DNA from: JACCQS01 sp050999295
GTDB lineage: Bacteria; Actinomycetota; Actinomycetes; Mycobacteriales; Geodermatophilaceae
Length of the DNA: 12,106 nt
NCBI GenBank assembly: GCA_050999295.1
Contig: JBPCPI010000042.1
Location: 1 to 12,106 of the forward strand
Direction: 5' to 3'
Positions 1 through 6,330 of the stretch are shown one piece after another. The translations under genes and the position numbers were made by a program. Numbering within the stretch: position 1 is the first letter of the stretch; each line of letters starts with the position of its first letter. The notes below the pieces were generated by a model, which saw only the letters and a program-made list of their open reading frames with translations, searched no databases and was not told where the DNA came from.

Positions 1-67
1 GCCGTCCACACCTGGGGATAATTACAAGAGTGTCGTTCCGCGGGTTCAACTACTCAGCGGGAAGTCT

Positions 68-340
68 TCAGCGCCACTTCATACTCATGGCCAAACCGAT
101 GACCATGGCGGCGAACCCGACCGCGAAATTCCACGGTCCCAGACTGTTCATGATGGCGATCTTGTCGCCGGCGACGTAGAAGACGACGATCCACAGCAGG
201 CCGATCAGCATGAGTCCGACCATCACCGGTGCGAACCAGCGCGGGCTGGCCCGCCGGGCGCGGGCTCGGGCTGCAGCGCCGGGGAGGATGTCCTCGGGCG
301 GGGTGTAGGCCGGCTTCTTCCGGACCTTCGACTTGGGCAT
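68..340 (-). CDS. crgA: CrgA, cell division/septation membrane protein
   Basis: This encodes a 90-residue protein of the CrgA family, a small actinobacterial membrane protein that sits at the division septum and helps recruit FtsZ/FtsI-associated components. A basic N-terminus (MPKSKVRKK) is followed by a Pro/Ala/Arg-rich cytoplasmic stretch and two membrane segments at about residues 35-57 and 69-87, ending in a short basic tail (KWR). Length and two-helix layout match the family. The ATG start is preceded by a purine-rich GAAAGGA on the minus strand. The gene is transcribed away from the DUF881 gene across a 110-bp gap containing overlapping TAGCGT (+) and TACGCT (-) -10-like words near 392-398, too weak to call separately. 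Divergence from the DUF881–sortase–amidotransferase block is the arrangement familiar from other actinobacteria and supports the call. Confidence 0.93.
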   Translation of the reverse strand: MPKSKVRKKPAYTPPEDILPGAAARARARRASPRWFAPVMVGLMLIGLLWIVVFYVAGDKIAIMNSLGPWNFAVGFAAMVIGLAMSMKWR

Positions 341-450
341 CGCTGGTTCGTCCTTTCCTACGCCGCGCCACTGGAGTGCGGACCGCCGTACTAGCGTAGT
401 TCGCGCCCGGTGGACTGCGTGAGCCCACTGCGGCAGCTGGCAGGAGGAGC

Positions 451-1179
451 ATGCGTCGGTCGTCGGCCTGGCGGGTTCTGGCGGTGATCAGCGCCGTGCT
501 GATGGGGTTGCTGTTCGCCACGACCGCCATCACCGCGCGCGGAACGACCCTGCGGGCTGGCCCCGAGACGCGACTCATCGGTCTGATCGATGACCTGCAA
601 CGACGTACCGATCAGCAGTCGCGCACCCTGGCCGAACTGCAGGAGCAGGTGCAGGCCGCGTTGTCCCGGGCCGAGGACCTGGACGCCGGGGCAGCCATCG
701 CCGGAGAGGTCGCCGAAGTCGGGGCCGCCTCAGCCGGATTGACCGCTGTCCATGGCAAGGGAGTGACGATCACCCTCGACGACGCGCCCCGCGAAGCCGG
801 TGGCGAACTGCCCCCCGGTGCCAGACCCGACGACGTCGTGATCCACCAGTCCGACATCCAGGCGGTGGTGAACGCACTCTGGGACTCCGGCGTGGACGCG
901 GTGACCATCATGGGTGAGCGGCTGATTGCCACCAGCGCTGTGCTCTGTGTGGGGAATACCCTTCTGCTGCAAGGTCGTACGTACTCGCCCCCGTACCGCA
1001 TCGCCGCTATCGGGGACCCGGACGAGATCCGCATAGCGCTGGAGAGGTCCGCGGGAGTCGCGCTCCTGACCCAAGCGGTACGCAGCTTCGGCCTGGAGTT
1101 CAGCGTGCAGGATCAGGCTGAGCTTGTCCTCCCAGCCTACGATGGACCTTTGACACTGCGGTATGCCCAGGAGGCATGA
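451..1179 (+). CDS. DUF881 family membrane-anchored protein
   Basis: This 242-residue protein has one N-terminal membrane helix (about residues 8-30), a short coiled-coil-like region rich in Gln, Leu and Arg (about 38-75), then an extracytoplasmic domain typical of DUF881. Signature stretches visible are VIHQSDIQAVVNALW, the ERLIATSAVLCVGNTLLLQG segment and PPYRIAAIG. The family's molecular function is not established; its constant presence beside crgA and sortase genes suggests an envelope or division role (inference). The ATG is preceded by AGGAGGAG at ideal spacing. It is the first gene of a plus-strand operon: the sortase starts 27 bp after its stop. Nothing appears truncated. The family call is strong; the functional assignment is open. 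Confidence 0.9.
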   Translation: MRRSSAWRVLAVISAVLMGLLFATTAITARGTTLRAGPETRLIGLIDDLQRRTDQQSRTLAELQEQVQAALSRAEDLDAGAAIAGEVAEVGAASAGLTAVHGKGVTITLDDAPREAGGELPPGARPDDVVIHQSDIQAVVNALWDSGVDAVTIMGERLIATSAVLCVGNTLLLQGRTYSPPYRIAAIGDPDEIRIALERSAGVALLTQAVRSFGLEFSVQDQAELVLPAYDGPLTLRYAQEA

Positions 1180-1206
1180 GCAGCCTCGGGGTGGACGGAG
1201 AAGTGA

Positions 1207-2211
1207 ATGCGCACCGACCGCACGGAAGTGGCCGGTCGAGAAGTCACTGACCTCGACCGGCCGATCTGGGCCGAGCGATCTCCCTTCGACCCGGACGATA
1301 CGGCTGACATCGAAGGCACTGACTATTCCGATCCGGCTGATCGGCCAACAGTCGATGCGCCGCCACCAGTAGTGCGTTCCGGACGGCATCAGGCGCCGGT
1401 CGCGAGCAGCGCCACGGGTACGGCGGCAGGCGGGGCCGATCCCGCCCCGATGCGCCCCCGCGGTCGCGGCGAACTCGTCCGTACCGGAATCCGCGGGCTC
1501 GGCCAAACCCTGATCACTGGCGGTTTGGTCGTGCTGCTCTTCGTGGTCTACGAGTTGTTCATCACCGACGTGATGACCGACCAGCGCCAGGCGGAACTGA
1601 CCGACGAACTCCTGCAGAACTGGGAGGATGACCCGACCCTCGGACCGGACCTGCCCGGCGGGGGCTTGTCGTCGATCCCGCTGGGCGACGGCTTTGCCCG
1701 GATCCGGATCCCGGCCTTCGGCGCTGACTACGTCAAGGTGGTCATCGAAGGCACCGATCCTGACGTACTGGAACAGGGTCCCGGACATTACGTCGACTCG
1801 GCCATGCCCGGCGAGCTGGGTAACTTCGCCCTGGCCGGGCACCGGGTCAGCAAGGGCTCGCCGTTCCTCGATCTCGATCAGTTGCGACCCGGGGATGCGA
1901 TCGTGATCGAGACCGAAGAGTTCTGGTTCACCTATCGGGTGCTCGGCGATCCGGCAACCGGGAACTTCGACGCTGACCCGAGTGGGATCCCCGGACAGCA
2001 GATCGTCTCGCCGCAGGACACGCAGGTGGTGTTTCCGGTTCCCGGACTGGATGACCCCACCGTCGAACCGACCGCCGCCTATCTGACGTTAACGACCTGC
2101 GAGCCGAAGTTCTCGGCCAGGCTGCGGCTGATCATCCATGCGGTCCTCGATGGCCCAGGCCTGCCGCGAGCCGAGTTCCCCGATGGTCCGCCAGCCCTAG
2201 CGGAGAGCTAG
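1207..2211 (+). CDS. srtE: Class E sortase (membrane transpeptidase)
   Basis: This 334-residue sortase is a cysteine transpeptidase that cleaves sorting signals of secreted proteins and attaches them to the cell wall or pilin partners. About 95 residues of acidic, Pro/Ala-rich, probably disordered cytoplasmic sequence precede a single membrane helix (about 102-120). The catalytic beta-barrel follows. The active site is complete: His212 in LAGHR, Cys298 in TLTTCEPKFSAR, and a basic residue about nine positions later (Arg307, with Arg305 as alternative). The TLTTC motif and the long N-terminal tail fit class E of actinobacteria. The start ATG follows GGAGAAG. The gene lies between the DUF881 gene and a tiny membrane-protein gene in one operon. 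No sortase substrate with an LAXTG-like signal is visible in the window. Confidence 0.92.
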   Translation: MRTDRTEVAGREVTDLDRPIWAERSPFDPDDTADIEGTDYSDPADRPTVDAPPPVVRSGRHQAPVASSATGTAAGGADPAPMRPRGRGELVRTGIRGLGQTLITGGLVVLLFVVYELFITDVMTDQRQAELTDELLQNWEDDPTLGPDLPGGGLSSIPLGDGFARIRIPAFGADYVKVVIEGTDPDVLEQGPGHYVDSAMPGELGNFALAGHRVSKGSPFLDLDQLRPGDAIVIETEEFWFTYRVLGDPATGNFDADPSGIPGQQIVSPQDTQVVFPVPGLDDPTVEPTAAYLTLTTCEPKFSARLRLIIHAVLDGPGLPRAEFPDGPPALAES

Positions 2212-2213
2212 CC

Positions 2214-2369
2214 GTGTACGGCTGGATCTGGCGGGTGCTACCCGGTGGCCTTCCGGGCAAGATCATCGGCTCGGCGGTGTTGATCGCCGGGGTGTGCGCC
2301 CTGCTGCTGTTCATCGTGTTCCCGTGGGTGGAGCCGATGTTGCCGTTCAACGACATCACGGTCGAGTGA
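2214..2369 (+). CDS. Small single-helix membrane protein (51 aa, GTG start)
   Basis: Two bases after the sortase stop, a GTG codon opens a 51-residue frame. It starts MYGWIWRVLPGGLPGKIIG, continues with a hydrophobic helix (about residues 17-38) and ends in PWVEPMLPFNDITVE. A clear GGAGAG ribosome site lies seven bases upstream and overlaps the sortase 3' end, so translation is probably coupled. The aromatic N-terminus, single helix and acidic end resemble a small uncharacterised protein that I recall from the same position in other actinobacteria (family recall, not searched here). Function is unknown; position suggests a membrane partner of the sortase/division block. The stop is followed within eight bases by the likely start of the amidotransferase gene. 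It is easily missed because it is short and has no ATG. Confidence 0.75.
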   Translation: MYGWIWRVLPGGLPGKIIGSAVLIAGVCALLLFIVFPWVEPMLPFNDITVE

Positions 2370-2376
2370 GCTTGGC

Positions 2377-3099
2377 TTGCCGGTGCTAACGTCCGAAGGG
2401 ACGGCCGCTATTGCCGACGACGGTTCGGACGTTACGGCCGGGCCTCGGATCCTGGTCGTGGACAACTACGACAGCTTCGTGTTCAACCTCGTCCAGTACC
2501 TCGCCCAACTCGGGGCCGAGTGCGTCGTACGCCGTAATGACGAGGTCGCCGTCGCGGATCTGGACGGGCTGGGCGTTGCTGGGATTCTGATCTCGCCGGG
2601 ACCCGGTCGGCCTGAGGCTGCCGGCGTGAGTGTGCCGCTGGTGTGCGCGGCTGCCGCCCGGAATGTGCCGCTGCTCGGCGTGTGCCTCGGCCATCAGGCG
2701 ATCGCGGTTGCCTTCGGCGGCAAGGTGATTCGAGCCCCGGAGCTCCTGCACGGCCGTACCAGTGCAGTCGTCCACGAGGGGCGCGGTGTCCTGGCCGGCT
2801 TGCCCTCACCGTTCACCGCCACGCGATACCACTCGTTGGCGGCCGACGAGGAGAGCCTCCCCGACGAACTCAAGGTCACCGGCCGTACGCCGAGCGGGAT
2901 CGTCATGTCCGTACGCCATCGCAGCCTGCCGATCGAGGGCGTGCAGTTCCATCCCGAGTCGGTACTCACCTACGGCGGTCACCAGATGTTGGCGACCTGG
3001 CTGACCGAATGCGGCTTTCCGCCGGATTCGGAGGCGCTGCGGGTGTCCACCGAGGCCGCCGCCCGGCACTACGCCCCCGAAACAGCACTGACCACCTGA
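2377..3099 (+). CDS. trpG: Anthranilate/aminodeoxychorismate synthase glutamine amidotransferase subunit
   Basis: This class I glutamine amidotransferase releases ammonia from glutamine for the chorismate-using subunit that makes anthranilate or 4-amino-4-deoxychorismate. The family start ILVVDNYDSFVFNLVQYL is at residues 25-42. The oxyanion strand SPGPGRP, nucleophile Cys103 in GVCLGHQA and the His192/Glu194 pair in FHPES complete the triad. TrpG and PabA cannot be separated from sequence alone; no trpE/pabB neighbour is present. The start is uncertain. There is no ATG; TTG at 2377 has a weak GAGTGAG upstream, and GTG at 2383 is the alternative. Either choice adds about 24 residues before the conserved core, and that stretch contains a perfect 11-bp inverted repeat (2387-2434). 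It is the last gene of the operon. In many actinobacteria pknB converges on this gene, but here a GGT-family gene does. Confidence 0.9.
   Translation: MPVLTSEGTAAIADDGSDVTAGPRILVVDNYDSFVFNLVQYLAQLGAECVVRRNDEVAVADLDGLGVAGILISPGPGRPEAAGVSVPLVCAAAARNVPLLGVCLGHQAIAVAFGGKVIRAPELLHGRTSAVVHEGRGVLAGLPSPFTATRYHSLAADEESLPDELKVTGRTPSGIVMSVRHRSLPIEGVQFHPESVLTYGGHQMLATWLTECGFPPDSEALRVSTEAAARHYAPETALTT
2387..2434. repeat. Inverted repeat at the 5' end of trpG
   Basis: TAACGTCCGAA (2387-2397) and its exact complement TTCGGACGTTA (2424-2434) flank a 26-base spacer. The repeat lies inside the poorly conserved N-terminal extension of the amidotransferase frame, just upstream of the conserved ILVVDNYDSF coding region. 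It could be an mRNA hairpin, a repressor operator, or a chance pairing. No T-run follows, so a classical terminator is unlikely. Confidence 0.55.
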
Positions 3100-3119
3100 A
3101 CGCCGCCCCCTTCTTCGCC

Positions 3120-3214
3120 GTTATGCGCATAACTGTGAACCCGAACCGATCTTTTCGCGGTTATGCGCACAACCGCGACCGTTGGCGCGGGTTCTTGACG
3201 GTTATGCGCATAAC
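3120..3214. repeat. Three phased copies of a GTTATGCGCATAAC palindrome
   Basis: Perfect 14-bp palindromes lie at 3120-3133 and 3201-3214. A one-base variant, GTTATGCGCACAAC, lies at 3160-3173 with CGCG on both sides. Starts are 40 and 41 bp apart. The spacers carry complementary GAACCCG (3137-3143) and CGGGTTC (3188-3194), so the whole block is roughly symmetrical about its middle copy. It fills the 127-bp gap between two converging stops (3099 and 3227). There is no T-tract. A bidirectional tail-less terminator, a REP-like repeat or a protein-binding array are all possible. The same core recurs at the sirtuin 3' end. Confidence 0.85.
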
Positions 3215-3226
3215 CGCGAGCGCGGG

Positions 3227-5014
3227 TCAGCGGCCGGCGGCGTAGCCCTGCATCCCGCGCGGATTGGCAGCCGCCCGCAGCACACCGGTCTCCGGGTCGC
3301 GGCTGACTGCCGACATCCGGCCGAGCGCCCACGGCCCGGACCGTACGACCGTATGCCCGCGCCGCTCGAGATCGGCGATCACGTCCTCGCCGACCCGATC
3401 CTCGACCAGGAGTTCCGGGTCGGGCAGCACCCGCGGCGCGAACGAGGGCGGGAACGCGGTGCTGTGCCAACTCGGCGCGTCGATCGCCTCCTGCAGGTTC
3501 ATCCCTGCGAGGCTGTGCGCCAGCCAGAACGTGAGCTGCCACTGCTCCTGCTGGTCACCGCCCGGGGTTCCGAACCCGATCGTCGGCTCGTCCCCGCGCA
3601 GGACAAGGGTCGGGGTGAGCGTGGTGCGGGGCCGGGTGCCCGGCTTCAGGGAGCTGGCCAGGCCCGGCTCTAGCCAGAACATCTGCCCCCGGGTGCCGAG
3701 TGCGAACCCGAGCTCGGGGATAGTCGGCGAGGACTGCAGCCAGCCACCGGATGGGGTCGCCGACACGATCGTCCCGTGCCGGTCCACCACGTCGATATGG
3801 CAGGTGTCGCCGGGGGTCCTCGCCACGGTCGGTTCCCCGACCCCGGCCATTCCGCTGTCGCGGCCGGCGCGAGTCGGCGGCTCCAGGACGTACCGGGCCA
3901 GCCGCGGCTCGGCACCGCCGGGGCTGCCCGGCCGCAGCCCCGCGGCGGCGGTGTTTCCGACCAACGTGGCCCGCTCGCGTCCGTATGCCGGGGACAGCAG
4001 TGCGTCGATCGGGACGGGCTGAGCATCGCCGTACCACGCCTCCCGGTCGGCCATGGCGAGTTTCACCGCCTCAGTGACGGCGTGGATCTGCACGGCGCTG
4101 GCATGCGGCGCCTCGGCGGCGGAGAGGTTGCCCAGGATGGACAGGGCCTGCAGGAAGGCTGGCCCCTGACTCCACGGGCCGGCCTTGCACACGGTGTGAC
4201 CGTGCCAGTCCAGGGATACCGGGTCCTCGTACGTCGCGCGCCACCCGGCGAGGTCGGGCCCGGTGAGTACGCCCGCGTGGCGGGCACCGGACTCGTCCAT
4301 GACCGCGGCACGGACATGACGGTCGATCGCCTCGGCGACGAACCCTTCGTGCCAGGCAGCGAGCGCACCGTCGATCTGCTGCTCGCGGGACCCTCCGGCG
4401 GCTCGTCCCACATCCAGGATCCGCTGATATGTCGATGCCAGAGTGACGTTACGCCACAACGTGTTCGGCTGCGGGGGACGGTCGGAACCGTCGAGCCAGA
4501 GTTCAGCCGAGGTCGGCCAATGGCGTACGAACGTGTCCGCGCTCGCCGCGATCGTCGCCGCCACGCGGGGCAGCAGCGGGTGGCCGTTGTGGGCGTAGTC
4601 GATGGCGAACCGCAGAACTCGATCCAACGGGAACGTGCCGTGGTCACGCAGAAACGTCAGCCAGGCGCTGACCGCACCCGGGACAACGGCTGCCAGCAGT
4701 CCCGTACCGGGAATGACGTCGAGGCCCTGATCGCGGTAGTGCTCTATGGTCGCCGCTGCCGGTGCAACCCCTTGTCCACAGAGGACTGTTGCCGGCTTGT
4801 CTGGGCTGGCGAACAGGATCGGGACGTCGCCGCCGGGTCCGTTCAGATGCGGCTCGACCACGTGGAGGGTGAACGCCGTGGCGACCGCGGCGTCGACCGC
4901 CGTACCGCCCTCCTCCAGGACTGCCATCCCCGCAGCGCTGGCCAGCCAGTGCGTACTGGCCACCATCCCGAAGGTGCCCGAGAGCTCCGGTCGCGTGGTG
5001 AACATCCGGGCCAC
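3227..5014 (-). CDS. Gamma-glutamyltransferase (GGT) family protein
   Basis: This 595-residue N-terminal-nucleophile hydrolase belongs to the gamma-glutamyltranspeptidase family, whose members break gamma-glutamyl bonds (for example of glutathione or gamma-glutamyl peptides), some acting instead on acyl amides. The large-subunit region contains NGPGGDVPILF (residues 58-68). Self-cleavage should fall before Thr404 in PGDTCHIDVVD, and the oxyanion/substrate Gly-Gly pair is at 485-486 (FGTPGGDQ). No signal peptide is evident, so it is probably cytoplasmic, unlike E. coli Ggt. Because actinomycetes use mycothiol rather than glutathione, the substrate should be considered unknown. A GTG start at 5014 is preferred: GGAGG lies five bases upstream, and the next ATG is three codons downstream. 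It is convergent with trpG and divergent from the nucleoside hydrolase. Confidence 0.9.
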   Translation of the reverse strand: MARMFTTRPELSGTFGMVASTHWLASAAGMAVLEEGGTAVDAAVATAFTLHVVEPHLNGPGGDVPILFASPDKPATVLCGQGVAPAAATIEHYRDQGLDVIPGTGLLAAVVPGAVSAWLTFLRDHGTFPLDRVLRFAIDYAHNGHPLLPRVAATIAASADTFVRHWPTSAELWLDGSDRPPQPNTLWRNVTLASTYQRILDVGRAAGGSREQQIDGALAAWHEGFVAEAIDRHVRAAVMDESGARHAGVLTGPDLAGWRATYEDPVSLDWHGHTVCKAGPWSQGPAFLQALSILGNLSAAEAPHASAVQIHAVTEAVKLAMADREAWYGDAQPVPIDALLSPAYGRERATLVGNTAAAGLRPGSPGGAEPRLARYVLEPPTRAGRDSGMAGVGEPTVARTPGDTCHIDVVDRHGTIVSATPSGGWLQSSPTIPELGFALGTRGQMFWLEPGLASSLKPGTRPRTTLTPTLVLRGDEPTIGFGTPGGDQQEQWQLTFWLAHSLAGMNLQEAIDAPSWHSTAFPPSFAPRVLPDPELLVEDRVGEDVIADLERRGHTVVRSGPWALGRMSAVSRDPETGVLRAAANPRGMQGYAAGR

Positions 5015-5187
5015 GCTACCTCCGGCCCCAGCCGTCTCTCGGCGATCCGACGCAGGGGCACCCTGCGACGTTAGGTTCGTAGTAGTCCTCCCCTGATGAC
5101 GGGCAGGGACTGATCTGATGGGCCCGTGTGCGTGACGGTGGTGACCCGAGCGGGGATCCGGCGCGGGCGGCGCTGGGGAGCGCGGCC

Positions 5188-6198
5188 ATGGGGCTGAGGC
5201 CGCTGGTGATCGACACCGACCCGGGGGTGGACGATGCGATCGCGCTGCTGGTCGCCGCCACGAGTCCGGAGGTCGAGCTGCGGGCAGTCACCACCGTTTT
5301 CGGCAACGTGTCCGTCGCCCAGACGACCGAGAACGCACTGCGCATCCTGGCCCTGGCCGGCGCCGGTGAGATCCCGGTCGCGGCGGGGGCCGAGCGTCCG
5401 CTGGTCCATCCCCGGCCGCAGCGTGCTGGGCACGCCCACGGACCCAACGGCCTCGGCGGGGTGGAACTGCCGCCTGCCGAGCGGAGCGCCGAGCAGCGGA
5501 CGGCGGTACGGTTTCTCACCGACCTGTTGCACGCCTCCGACAGTCCGGTCACCGTGTGTGCCATCGGGCCACTCACCAATCTCGCCCTGCTCCTCGCCAC
5601 CGATCCAGCGGCTGCGGCGCGGATCGCGAGGGTCGTGATCATGGGCGGTTCCTACGATGCGGGAAATGTCACGTCGACCGCCGAGTTCAACTTCTGGTCG
5701 GATCCCGAGGCGGCGCACCGTGTCCTGAGTTCCCGGCTGCAGATCACGGTCGTTGGCCTCGACGTGACCAGACAGGCCGCGATGGATGCGGCTGCCGTCA
5801 CACGGATCGGCGCCAGCGGACCCGTCGGGTCTGCCGCATCGGCGATGTTGGCGTACCGTACCGAGGCCCGCGCACCGGCTCAGGGTGGACCGCGTGTCGT
5901 CGTCCACGACGCCTTGGCCGTGCTCGAGGCGATCACGCCCGGCACCCTCAGCACCGTCGAGCGCAGGGTGTCTGTGGACTGCGGACACGGTTCCGGACGT
6001 GGTACGACAACGGTGGCCCGGCGAGGGGAAGGGGCGTCGGGCGTCGGTATCAGCGTCGGCATCAGCCCCGGGGAAACCGTCATGACCCATCAGGCGGAGG
6101 TCGGGGCGGTCGGGGCGCCGGTACAGGTGGCCGAGACCGTCGACGTACCCAGAGCGCTGGCCGAGATCGAAGCCCGCCTCTGCTCGTACGGCCGCTGA
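5188..6198 (+). CDS. Inosine/uridine-preferring nucleoside hydrolase family protein
   Basis: This 336-residue Ca2+-dependent ribohydrolase splits the N-glycosidic bond of nucleosides to free base and ribose. The N-terminal metal motif is intact in VIDTDPGVDDA (Asp11, Asp15, Asp16). GPLTN (Thr130, Asn131), the FNFWSDPEAA segment (Asn168) and the C-terminal VVVHDALA motif (Asp241) complete the usual metal and ribose site. Length fits the family. The start is placed at ATG 5188, which has GGGGAG seven bases upstream and begins seven residues before the conserved core; an in-frame GTG at 5128 would add 20 unconserved residues. The gene is alone on its strand, with a divergent GGT upstream and a convergent aidB downstream, suggesting stand-alone purine/pyrimidine salvage. 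A 12-bp near-tandem repeat encoding VGIS-type residues occurs near codon 288. Confidence 0.92.
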   Translation: MGLRPLVIDTDPGVDDAIALLVAATSPEVELRAVTTVFGNVSVAQTTENALRILALAGAGEIPVAAGAERPLVHPRPQRAGHAHGPNGLGGVELPPAERSAEQRTAVRFLTDLLHASDSPVTVCAIGPLTNLALLLATDPAAAARIARVVIMGGSYDAGNVTSTAEFNFWSDPEAAHRVLSSRLQITVVGLDVTRQAAMDAAAVTRIGASGPVGSAASAMLAYRTEARAPAQGGPRVVVHDALAVLEAITPGTLSTVERRVSVDCGHGSGRGTTTVARRGEGASGVGISVGISPGETVMTHQAEVGAVGAPVQVAETVDVPRALAEIEARLCSYGR

Positions 6199-6242
6199 CA
6201 CTGCGACCAAGGAAGCCGGCCGACGCCGAGCTTGCACGCCAG

Positions 6243-6306
6243 GGACTTTCTCCGGAGAACGTGCGGTCAGGGCGCCGACAGACCGCACATTCTCCGGAGA
6301 AAGTCC
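6243..6306. terminator. 26-bp inverted repeat, probable bidirectional terminator
   Basis: Arms at 6243-6268 and 6281-6306 pair over 26 bp with one mismatch (C versus T) around a 12-base loop. Each arm carries the 12-bp palindrome TTCTCCGGAGAA (6248-6259 and 6290-6301), and each inner end reads GACCGCAC or its complement. It lies 44 bp after the nucleoside hydrolase stop and 24 bp after the aidB stop, between converging genes. There is no T-run on either side, so the terminator reading rests on stem strength and position. Confidence 0.6.
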
Positions 6307-6330
6307 GTCCGGCGAACTGCTGAACCGGTG

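Noticed and set aside
5..22. DnaA-box-like TTATCCCCA on the minus strand near the left edge
   Set aside because: One mismatch to TTATCCACA and no cluster of further boxes or AT-rich region; crgA lies near oriC in some relatives, but one imperfect box is not support for an origin.
730..1842. Long open minus-strand frame (370 codons) antisense to DUF881 and sortase genes
   Set aside because: It spans two well-supported genes and their junction and has no recognisable domain; open antisense frames are common at high G+C.
3120..3214. Possible CRISPR array (regularly spaced repeats)
   Set aside because: Only three repeats of 14 bp, fully palindromic, one degenerate, with partly complementary spacers and no cas genes nearby.
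3776..5074. Long open plus-strand frame (432 codons) antisense to the GGT-family gene
   Set aside because: Composition is Arg/Gly/Val-rich shadow sequence with no motif; the minus strand has a complete GGT with catalytic Thr and a good ribosome site.
5128..5187. Upstream GTG start for the nucleoside hydrolase
   Set aside because: Adds 20 residues not expected in the family; ATG 5188 has GGGGAG at good spacing and fits the normal N-terminus.
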